Assembly: GCF_002760435.1 (NCBI RefSeq)
Contig: NZ_AUUU01000066.1
Span: 23,437-87,436, forward strand
DNA length: 64,000 bases
Direction of reading: 5' to 3'
DNA from: Clostridium sp. LS
GTDB taxonomy: Bacteria > Bacillota > Clostridia > Clostridiales > Clostridiaceae
The translations under genes were made by a program, and so were the position numbers. The notes under the pieces are model-generated. The model was not told the DNA's origin and did no database searches. It saw nothing but the letters and a program-made list of their open reading frames with translations. This document shows, in pieces, positions 57,082-64,000 of the stretch; the stretch's first letter is position 1, and each line of letters starts with the position of its first letter.

Positions 57082-58976
57082 AAAGTTAATACTTAAGAAT
57101 TTCAAAGGCATAAAAGATTTAGAAATTGATTTTGGAAATATAACAAATGTATTTGGAGAAAATGCAACAGGAAAAACAACCATATTTGATAGCTTTGTTG
57201 GCTCCTATTTGGGAAGGATAGTAAAGATAGAAAAGACTTCGAAATAAAAACCCTGGATCATGATGGACAGGCTATACATGGATTAGAAAACAGTGTAACT
57301 GGAGTATTAGAGGTTGATGGAGAACAGATAGACCTTCAAAGAATTTTCACTGAAAAATGGACAAAGAAAAAGGGACTTGCTGATAAAGTTTTTTCAGGTC
57401 ATGAAACAACTTATTATATCAATCAAGTCCCAGCGAAACAGAAAGAATATAACGAAAAGGTTGATAATATCTTGACGGATAACACCTTTAAGTTAATATC
57501 CAATCCTCTATATTTTAACAGTATAGAGTGGAAAAAGCAAAGGGAGATTTTATTAGAAATTATAGGAGATATTGAGCAAGAAAATGTTATTAACTATAAA
57601 AAAGAATTAAAGCCACTTGAGGATCTTCTTTCAGGTAAGACGCCAATTGATTAATTGAAGAGGATTTTAAACTTTTAGAATCTAGAAAAACAATAATTCA
57701 AGGCGGCATTGATACTTTATCCAAAGAAATAGTTGCAGGTGATAATAGCTCCATAAAGATGAAATTGGAAAAGGAGCTAGCAGATTTAAAGCTTGAATAT
57801 AATACTAAATTATCTGAAGCCAAAGAAAATTTAAATAAGCCACTAGATGAATTGAATACAAAAATTTCTGATAAAAAATATGAGATAAGAGATTTAGAAT
57901 ATAAGATTCAAATCTTAAATAGAGATAAATCTAATGCAGAAGAAGCGATTAAAGATGCAGATATTATAATTGCTAAACATAAAGAAAAACAACAATTACT
58001 TAGAGGAGAATGGCAGCAACAATATGGAGCTGTATTTGAATTTGATCAAGAAGAAAGATTTTGTCCAACATGCCATAGAGAATATGAATTTGAACAACTA
58101 GAAGAAATCAAATCCAATGCTCAAGGATACTTTGAAGAGATTAAAAATAAGAAGCTTAATTCAATAAATAAAGATGGTAAGGCGCTTGGAGAAAAGATAA
58201 GGGACTTAGAAAATTCCATTGAAAATCACAATAAAAATCTAGCAGCGTATAAAGAGCAGCTATATATAGATAACTTGAAACTTAATCAACTTAAAACTGA
58301 ATTAATGCAATTAGAAAGTCAGAAAGGAAGCATGAATATTAATTCAACAATAACTTTTGAAGGTAAAGAAGAATTAACTAATGCTATAGATAAAGCCAAT
58401 AGTGAAATAACAAAATTTAAATTAACAGACCAAACTGAATTGACTAATAGAAAACTTAATCTTGAGAATGAGCTTGAAAATATAAATAAAAAGCTTGGGC
58501 AGAAAGATATTAATGAAAACCTAAGAAAAAGAATTCAAGAGCTCCAGGAGGAAGAACGAAATCTAGCTAATGAAATAGCAAAGCTTGAAGGATATGAATT
58601 CTTATGCGAAGAGTTTATTAGAACTAAGGTTGAACTATTAGAAGAAAGAATTAACTCAAAATTTAAAACAGTAAGATTTAAGTTATTTAAGCAACAGATA
58701 AATGGCGGAGTTGATGAATGCTGCGAAGCATTAGTTGATGGAGTTCCATTTTCAAATGCTAATACAGCAAGTCAGATAAATGCAGGTATTGAAATTATAA
58801 ATACACTTTCAGAATTTTATGGAGAAACAGCCCCAATATTTATAGATAACAGAGAAAGCATCAATGAGATATCTAAAACAGAAAGTCAAATAATTAACTT
58901 GATTGTAAGTAGAGATAAGCAACTTAGAATTGAGGCTGGGGATTATCAAGAAATTACTGAAGAAAGAACAGCATAG
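57062..58976 (+). pseudogene. SbcC/Rad50-like AAA ATPase gene with two frameshifts
   Basis: Three consecutive frames give one protein of about 638 residues. The first holds LILKNFKGIKDLEIDFGN and the P-loop GENATGKTT, then leaves frame at about 57192 after DSF (a missing T in TTTG would restore CWLLFGKDSKDRKDF). The second runs to PID at about 57650, where one more T restores LIEEDFKLLESRK. The third contains a long coiled coil with a CPTCH zinc-hook-type motif (about 58060) and the NAGIEIINTLSEFYG and FIDNRESI end. Both lesions are single-base losses in T runs, so sequencing error is possible. Such ATPases sit before RecT in many prophages. Confidence 0.82.
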
Positions 58977-59018
58977 AAGTTTTAAAAATGAGTTATTAAA
59001 GATGGAGAGTGAAAAATA

Positions 59019-59435
59019 ATGAATGATAAGTTACTGCAAATATTAAATTATTTATCGGATTTCAGTATGGAAAAGTCAAAATGTTTTGGTACACCAGAAC
59101 AAAGTAAATTACACGAAGAAAAAGCAGCTGAAATATATAAAATTCTGGTAAATGAAATAGTAGATTTATTTGTAGATTCAAGAGTAGCAGAGGAGACTAC
59201 TAGGGTAATTGAAGATAATCAAACAAGTGAAAATAGCTTTGAAGAATTTTATAGAACATTCTTAGATGATCCAGGAATAAAAGTAACAGTTGTACATGAA
59301 ATGATAAAACCTAAATGGGCACTTCAAGAAGTCAGCATAAGCGATGTCATGTATGCCTTAGGATATAACCTTGAATCAAGAGATATTGGAAGAGTATTAA
59401 AAGAAGCAAGATTTTATATAAAGGGGGAAAAGTAA
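59019..59435 (+). CDS. Unknown early phage protein
   Basis: A 138-residue protein (EQSKLHEEKAAEIYKILV; KPKWALQEVSISDVMYALGY; the end resembles a winged-helix-like region). It directly precedes recT by one base. No family recognised. Confidence 0.6.
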   Translation: MNDKLLQILNYLSDFSMEKSKCFGTPEQSKLHEEKAAEIYKILVNEIVDLFVDSRVAEETTRVIEDNQTSENSFEEFYRTFLDDPGIKVTVVHEMIKPKWALQEVSISDVMYALGYNLESRDIGRVLKEARFYIKGEK

Positions 59436-59436
59436 G

Positions 59437-60357
59437 ATGGCTGAAACAGGATTGGTTTTAAGTAAAGAAGATGCATTTAATAATGTAATGGCTAAGATAG
59501 CAGCTCTTGAAAAGAATAATGGAATTAAATTACCGAAAAATTATTCAGCAGAGAATGCGATTAATTCAGCTTGGTTGATGCTCCAGGAGGTTGTAGATAA
59601 GGAGAAGACACCAGCCTTGGATGTATGTACAAAAACATCAATAGTTGAATCTTTATATAATATGGTGCTGCAGGGATTAAGCCCAGCTAAAAAACAATGT
59701 TACTTTGTAGTATACGGAAACAAATTAGTACTTATGAAAAGCTATATGGGAACCATAGTTGCAACCAAAAGGATTAATGGAGTTAAGGATATAAAAGCCT
59801 TCGTAATATATGAAGGAGATACATTTGAAACAATATTTAATAGTGATACTTATACTATTGAATTTAACTATCAGCCAAAATTTGAAAATATAAATTCAAA
59901 CAAAATAAAAGGTGCATTTGCATTAATAATAGGTGAAGATAACAAACTTTTGCATACCGAAGTAATGACAATAGAGCAAATAAGAAAATCATGGGGAATG
60001 GGAACAGCTTATAAGAGTGGAAGATCAAGTACACATAATGATTTTGCTGAAGAAATGGCTAAGAAGAGTGTAATAAATAGAGCGTGTAAGAGATTTTATA
60101 ATACCTCAGACGATAGTGATGTATTAATAGAAAGCTTAAATAATACTGATGAGGATTATGATGATTCAGATATTATTGAAAATACAAAAGCACAGGTACA
60201 TGAAGAAATCAAAGCAAATGCAAATCAAGAAGTTATAGATATAGATCCAAAGCAAGTAACAGAAGTTAATGAAAACCCTATTAAAAATCCAATTCCAAAA
60301 GAGCCAAGTGAAAATAAAACTGAAAAAGCTGAACAGCAGGTAATGTGTGAGTTCTAA
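59437..60357 (+). CDS. recT: RecT-family single-strand annealing protein
   Basis: A 306-residue phage recombinase: NAINSAWLMLQEV, LDVCTKTSIVESLYNMVLQGL, KKQCYFVVYGNKLVLM and EEMAKKSVINRACKRF, all RecT family blocks. The C-terminal 60 residues are Glu/Asn-rich and loose. It overlaps the MBL-fold gene (TAATG). Confidence 0.9.
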   Translation: MAETGLVLSKEDAFNNVMAKIAALEKNNGIKLPKNYSAENAINSAWLMLQEVVDKEKTPALDVCTKTSIVESLYNMVLQGLSPAKKQCYFVVYGNKLVLMKSYMGTIVATKRINGVKDIKAFVIYEGDTFETIFNSDTYTIEFNYQPKFENINSNKIKGAFALIIGEDNKLLHTEVMTIEQIRKSWGMGTAYKSGRSSTHNDFAEEMAKKSVINRACKRFYNTSDDSDVLIESLNNTDEDYDDSDIIENTKAQVHEEIKANANQEVIDIDPKQVTEVNENPIKNPIPKEPSENKTEKAEQQVMCEF

Positions 60358-61064
60358 TGATTAAGGTATTAGCTTCAGGAAGCACAGGAAATTGCTATAT
60401 TATTCAGGCAGAAGAAGACATTCTTCTGCTTGAATGTGGCCTAAACATTAAAAATATAAAAAAAGGATTGGATTTTGATTTTAGTAAAGTAAAAGGATGT
60501 TTAATTACACATGAGCATAAGGATCATTGTAAATCAATAAATGAAGTCTTAGCAGCTGGAATAGACATTTATATGAGTCAAGGAACAGCCAAAGGAATTG
60601 AGTTCCTGGATGAGAGATATAGTTATAGATTCAATTATTTAAGGCATAAAGTACCTAAGCATATAGGAGGATTTACTATAATCCCATTTAGTGTGCAGCA
60701 TGATGTAAATGAACCATTAGGATTTTTGATATTTCATTCTAAGCTAGGAAAGATACTATTTGCAACAGATACTTATTATTTAATAGCTACCTTTAAGAAT
60801 GTAGACCATATTTTAATTGAATGTAACTATTCAGAGGATATATTGCCAGAATTGCCCGCGTGGAGGGCTAGAACAATTAAAAGCCATATGAGTTTAGAGA
60901 CGTTAAAAGAAACGCTAAAATCGTGGGAATTAGGCAATACAAAGGATATAACGCTAATTCATATAAGTAATGATAATGGAGAACCAGAAAGATTTAAACA
61001 AGAGATAGAAACCCTTACAGGGATTAAGACATATGTAGCAGAACCAGGAGTGACAATAAATTAA
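60357..61064 (+). CDS. MBL-fold metallohydrolase (phage)
   Basis: A 235-residue metallo-beta-lactamase-fold protein with HEHKDHCK (HxHxDH, about residue 57), FATDTYY and LIHISNDNG. In prophages such genes accompany recT and may serve as nuclease. Start and RecT stop overlap. Confidence 0.88.
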   Translation: MIKVLASGSTGNCYIIQAEEDILLLECGLNIKNIKKGLDFDFSKVKGCLITHEHKDHCKSINEVLAAGIDIYMSQGTAKGIEFLDERYSYRFNYLRHKVPKHIGGFTIIPFSVQHDVNEPLGFLIFHSKLGKILFATDTYYLIATFKNVDHILIECNYSEDILPELPAWRARTIKSHMSLETLKETLKSWELGNTKDITLIHISNDNGEPERFKQEIETLTGIKTYVAEPGVTIN

Positions 61065-61089
61065 AAGGAATAATTAAGGCGGTGAGCTT

Positions 61090-61950
61090 ATGGCAAGACC
61101 AATAAAAGAAGGCTTATCTTACTTTCCTTTTGATGTAGACTTTTTCTCAGATAAAAAAATTAGAATTTTAAAATCAAGATATGGAGCAGATGGGATTACA
61201 TTGTACATGTATCTATTATGCGAAATATATAAAAACGGATATTATTTAAAAACTGATGATGATTTTTTATATATCATATCAGATGATCTCAATATGAGTT
61301 ATGAGAAGATCAGGCAGATTATGAACTTCTTACTTGAACGGTCACTGTTTAACGATACACTTTTCAAGTCGGACAAGGTCTTAACCTCCATCGGAATACA
61401 AAAAAGGTTCCAAGAAGCTATCAAATCTAGAGCTTCAAAAAGGACCATAGAAATAACAGAGTTTTGGCTTTTAGAAAAAAATGAGACTCAAAGCTTTATT
61501 AAAGTGAACCCAAAAACAAATTATTCCGAGATTAACCCGAATAAATCCGAGAATAACTCCAATAAATCTGAGATTAATGACACAAAGAAAAGTAAAGTAA
61601 ATAAAAATAAAGTAAAAGAAAGTAAAGTAGATAATAATATATTCTTTGTTTATGAGAATTGTGGTTTTGGTACTATTAATAATTATACCAAAGAGCAGTT
61701 AGAAATAATGGTTAGTGAATTTAGTTTTGAATGGACCAAAGAGGCTCTTGAAATTGCAACAACAAATGGAGCCAGAAATCTAAAATATGTTCACCGTGTT
61801 TTGGAGAATTGGAGGGATAAAGGAAAAAATTATGTTCCAGGTCATGGCATCAAAGATAATGTCAAAATACTTAAATTCAATAATTTTGAGCCAAGACAAT
61901 ATGACTATGACAAGCTAGAAAAGAAGTTATTGGAATGGGATGATGATTAA
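61090..61950 (+). CDS. DnaD-like phage replisome organizer
   Basis: A 286-residue protein. The N-terminal Lin1244/Lin1753-type winged-helix domain (PFDVDFFSDKKIRILKSRYG) is followed by a low-complexity Asn/Lys/Ser linker (about 160-190) and a DnaD C-terminal domain (LEIATTNGARNLKYVHRVLENW). It should load the host helicase at the phage origin. No DnaC-like gene follows. Confidence 0.87.
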   Translation: MARPIKEGLSYFPFDVDFFSDKKIRILKSRYGADGITLYMYLLCEIYKNGYYLKTDDDFLYIISDDLNMSYEKIRQIMNFLLERSLFNDTLFKSDKVLTSIGIQKRFQEAIKSRASKRTIEITEFWLLEKNETQSFIKVNPKTNYSEINPNKSENNSNKSEINDTKKSKVNKNKVKESKVDNNIFFVYENCGFGTINNYTKEQLEIMVSEFSFEWTKEALEIATTNGARNLKYVHRVLENWRDKGKNYVPGHGIKDNVKILKFNNFEPRQYDYDKLEKKLLEWDDD

Positions 61951-61999
61951 AAATTCAATTCCATTTCCTGGGAAAATATTAATTTAAGAGGTGAGAGAT

Positions 62000-62137
62000 A
62001 TGACACCGCAAGAATGGAGAAATAAAACTGTAAGTGATATAGAGAAAAAAAGAAAACTTAAGCTTGAAGGCGAAAAACAAGCCAAGAATTATAGTTTTGA
62101 GAATATGAAAAAAGTTCAAAGGAGGCTTAATAAGTAA
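62000..62137 (+). CDS. Small phage protein, unknown
   Basis: A 45-residue Lys-rich frame (MTPQEWRNKTVSDIEKKRKL ... VQRRLNK). GAGGTGAGAG precedes the ATG and its stop overlaps the next start (TAATG). Confidence 0.6.
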   Translation: MTPQEWRNKTVSDIEKKRKLKLEGEKQAKNYSFENMKKVQRRLNK

Positions 62138-62349
62138 TGGATATTGGATTAGAAATGCATAAAATTTTTGAAGAGTATTATTCAGTGTCGAGCAACGAAT
62201 GGAGAAAAACGATTATTGGGTATGAGCCACTAGATGAAAGCATAGAGATTCCTAAGGATGCAGATAGAAAGACCGCTATAAAAGTAATGTTTAAGAATAA
62301 AGATTGGATAAGAGTTTACAGAATAAGAAATGAAATTGAGTGGTACTAG
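62137..62349 (+). CDS. Small phage protein, unknown
   Basis: A 70-residue protein (MDIGLEMHKIFEEYYSVSSN ... RIRNEIEWY). AAAGGAGG lies before the ATG. No family recognised. Confidence 0.6.
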   Translation: MDIGLEMHKIFEEYYSVSSNEWRKTIIGYEPLDESIEIPKDADRKTAIKVMFKNKDWIRVYRIRNEIEWY

Positions 62350-62360
62350 AGGAGATTTTT

Positions 62361-62801
62361 ATGGCAGATACAAAATATAAGTCAAAGAAAATAACAGTTG
62401 ACGGATATACATTTGATTCAATAGATGAAAGTAAGTATTATCAAGTATTACTTATAAGAAAAGCTAAAGAAGAAATTTTAAATTTTGAGATGCAACCTAA
62501 ATTTGTATTAATACCTGGATTTAAAAAACAGGGAAAGACTTTTAAGGCTATGACTTATACACCAGATTATTTAATATATCATCTAGATGGTTCAGAGGAA
62601 TTAATAGACATTAAGGGATTCTCAACGCAGCAAGGGGAACTTAGGTACAAGCTATTTAACTATTTCTATCAAGATAAAAAATTAACCTGGCTTGCGAGAA
62701 ATTTAAAACATGGTGATAAGTATGGATTTATTGATTATTTTGAACTTAAAAAGATAAGAGAGAAAAATAAAAAGATTAATAAAAAAGCAAAGGGGGCTTA
62801 G
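62361..62801 (+). CDS. DUF1064 phage protein, nuclease-fold candidate
   Basis: A 146-residue protein: KKITVDGYTFDSIDESKYYQ, QPKFVLIPGF, YTPDYLIY and ELIDIKGF, the DUF1064 pattern with an endonuclease-like D...D/E-x-K core (PDYL..., DIKG). ATG 62361 is used; the earlier in-frame GTG overlaps the previous gene without a site. Confidence 0.82.
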   Translation: MADTKYKSKKITVDGYTFDSIDESKYYQVLLIRKAKEEILNFEMQPKFVLIPGFKKQGKTFKAMTYTPDYLIYHLDGSEELIDIKGFSTQQGELRYKLFNYFYQDKKLTWLARNLKHGDKYGFIDYFELKKIREKNKKINKKAKGA

Positions 62802-62804
62802 TGG

Positions 62805-63053
62805 ATGTTTAAGATAACTGTAGTTGATCAAGATTCTGGAGAAGTTGTAGAGGACATTAATGCTTCAGAATACAATCTTCAATGGACTCATCATGAAGAT
62901 GCTGGAAGTATACATCATTCAATTGCTTTAAATAACGCAAAGTATGGAGAGAAATGCTGGATAAAAAACTATGCATATTCACCTATAGCTAGACGACTAG
63001 TTGAGAAATTTCAAGAATTAGAAGGGCCAATAAGGATCTTACTGAATATTTAG
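62805..63053 (+). CDS. Small phage protein, possibly with a shifted C-terminus
   Basis: An 82-residue protein (ITVVDQDSGEVVEDINASEY; NYAYSPIARRLVEKF). The final residues EGPIRILLNI come from the region where the frame of the next gene (ANKDLTEYLGYKYI) begins, so the 3' end may have been changed by a small deletion. Confidence 0.5.
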   Translation: MFKITVVDQDSGEVVEDINASEYNLQWTHHEDAGSIHHSIALNNAKYGEKCWIKNYAYSPIARRLVEKFQELEGPIRILLNI

Positions 63054-63358
63054 GATATAAATACATTATGGAAACAAGTAATTATTACACAGCACATATG
63101 GACATAGAAAGATTGATACTCTTAATTTATCATGAACTGCTTCACATTGATATTTCCGATGATAGCATACGTAAGCATAATATTGAAGATTGGAATAATA
63201 TAGTTGCAACTTTCGGAAGAGAGTGGTCTGATAGTAAATCTACTCTCAAAAATATACTAGATGATGATTTTGAAGAGTGGGAAAAGTTACTGAGGACAGA
63301 AAAACAAATGAGTTTATTTGACGGTGCAGGTGTAATTGATTTGAAAATTGCCAGGTAA
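63023..63358 (+). pseudogene. 5'-truncated phage metallopeptidase gene
   Basis: The frame ANKDLTEYLGYKYIMETSNY (from about 63030) continues through IYHELLHI, an HExxH zinc motif, and HNIEDWNNIVATFGREW, as in putative phage metallopeptidases. The N-terminal part is missing and the only ATG (63068) lies inside the conserved region with no good site. A product of 96 residues could still be made but lacks the usual start. Confidence 0.6.
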
Positions 63359-63442
63359 CTACAATTGTAGTATTAGCTAAAATCTTGCAGGATTAGCGAA
63401 CAGGGATTACAAATGTTAAGGTTGAAACTGCAGGTTAAATAT

Positions 63443-63458
63443 GGGGGAGAAATCCCCC
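63443..63458. repeat. GC-rich tetraloop hairpin
   Basis: GGGGGA and TCCCCC around GAAA, in a 267-bp gap after the metallopeptidase fragment. There is no T run. It may stabilise the early mRNA end. Confidence 0.5.
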
Positions 63459-63625
63459 TATATAAAAGATTAGTAATGCAACACATGTAAAAAAGGCGAA
63501 GTAAATTATAAAAATGATCTTTGAAAATTGAATAGTGCGATTTTTACAAAATATGCTATAATCAATACAGAATAGTAAATCTTTGTGCAACAAAGTAAAT
63601 AAAGCAAATTATAGGAGGGAATTAA

Positions 63626-63832
63626 ATGAGTAAAAAAAATTATGTAAATATCTTAACAGTTATACTAACGTTTATAATTGCTCACATTATTTATAACTTA
63701 ACAGGATTTCAATATAATTTTTCTGAAGGAATATTAAATTTAAAATTATTAATTGATTTAGGATTATGGTTGCTAATATACGCGGCAGTTAATATAATTC
63801 TTGATAAAATATTATTGTCCAAAGGAAAATGA
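63626..63832 (+). CDS. Small two-helix membrane protein
   Basis: A 68-residue protein with hydrophobic segments at about 6-24 and 42-60. AGGAGGG lies before the ATG, and a possible extended -10 (TATGCTATAAT) lies about 65 bases upstream. Function unknown. Confidence 0.6.
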   Translation: MSKKNYVNILTVILTFIIAHIIYNLTGFQYNFSEGILNLKLLIDLGLWLLIYAAVNIILDKILLSKGK

Positions 63833-64000
63833 TTTAATAAAGGTCATAGTAACTGTAATAAAATAAAAGATAGAAGTTCACAACTTTCCTATATCATGAA
63901 TCAATAAAATTAAATAGCAAATTGTAAAATCGTATTATTCAAAATGATATGCTCCCTTTAAGGTAGACAGATTAAAAAATAAAAATCTGTTATTCGAAAG

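Larger units (their letters stand above)
38922..64000. mobile_element. Prophage-like element inserted in cotJC (left part; runs off the window)
   Basis: The order is integrase, accessory genes, then a lysis/lysogeny control region (ImmA, repressor, operators, Cro-like) and early recombination/replication genes (RecT, MBL-fold protein, DnaD-like, DUF1064). That is the layout of a siphovirus-like prophage of firmicutes. No structural genes are reached. The 12-kb accessory segment is large for one prophage, so more than one insertion event cannot be excluded. Confidence 0.7.

Overview
The window is AT-rich DNA (very low G+C, strong AGGAGG-type ribosome binding sites, A/T-ending codons) from a spore-forming Clostridium-type firmicute. 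Evidence for that is the split homocitrate synthase genes (nifV-omega/nifV-alpha) known from Clostridium, the NifI-type PII genes and a spore-coat cotJC gene. I cannot name the species.

Positions 1-34,900 hold a vanadium-nitrogenase island. The core is vnfH-vnfD-vnfG-vnfK-vnfE-vnfN (20,899-27,964), followed by a metal-binding-type regulator, nifI1, nifI2 and nifB. VnfD carries the TGGPRL loop at residues 335-340, Cys257 and His423, and a delta-subunit gene (vnfG) sits between vnfD and vnfK, so this is an alternative and specifically vanadium-type enzyme. Two complete nifV-omega/nifV-alpha pairs flank the island (48-1,766 and 31,705-33,451). Metal supply is represented by a TupABC-like oxyanion importer (3,678-6,330) and a FecCD-type importer with two permeases, one ATPase and four binding lipoproteins (8,698-15,282 and 33,549-34,682). 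Three paralogous regulators (2,192, 17,286, 28,124) join an excisionase-type helix-turn-helix to a molybdate/tungstate-binding-like domain. An AnfO-like gene and an unknown Cys-tailed repeat protein point away from vnfH. A two-gene radical-SAM cassette (6,496-7,949) lies between the two transporters.

The most interesting signal is in the leaders. Short hairpins with six-base loops of the form A-x-x-G-x-x recur upstream of tupA, the FecCD operon (twice), vnfH (four times), the second nifV pair (twice) and the last binding-protein gene. In several of them the 3' arm is also the first arm of an intrinsic-terminator-like hairpin. This is the layout of RNA targets of ANTAR antiterminator proteins and suggests that enzyme, cofactor and metal-uptake genes form one antitermination regulon. 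No ANTAR protein is encoded in the window.

Positions 34,700-38,500 are ordinary chromosome: a nitrogenase-like gene scrap, a DinG-type helicase/exonuclease and a small ORF. At about 38,900 the spore-coat gene cotJC is cut: its 3' part (38,532-38,921, minus strand) abuts a large serine recombinase. From there to the right edge lies a prophage-like element whose far end is not in the window. It carries an accessory/defence-like set (AbiGi-like, PIN, Ntn-hydrolase-like, DUF3800-like, dCTP-deaminase-like genes) separated by a recurrent terminator/promoter unit, a small resolvase with a long inverted repeat, an SDR/AraC cargo pair, and then a phage immunity region (ImmA, repressor, Cro-like) and early replication/recombination genes (RecT, MBL-fold protein, DnaD-like, DUF1064). 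Several genes here are broken.
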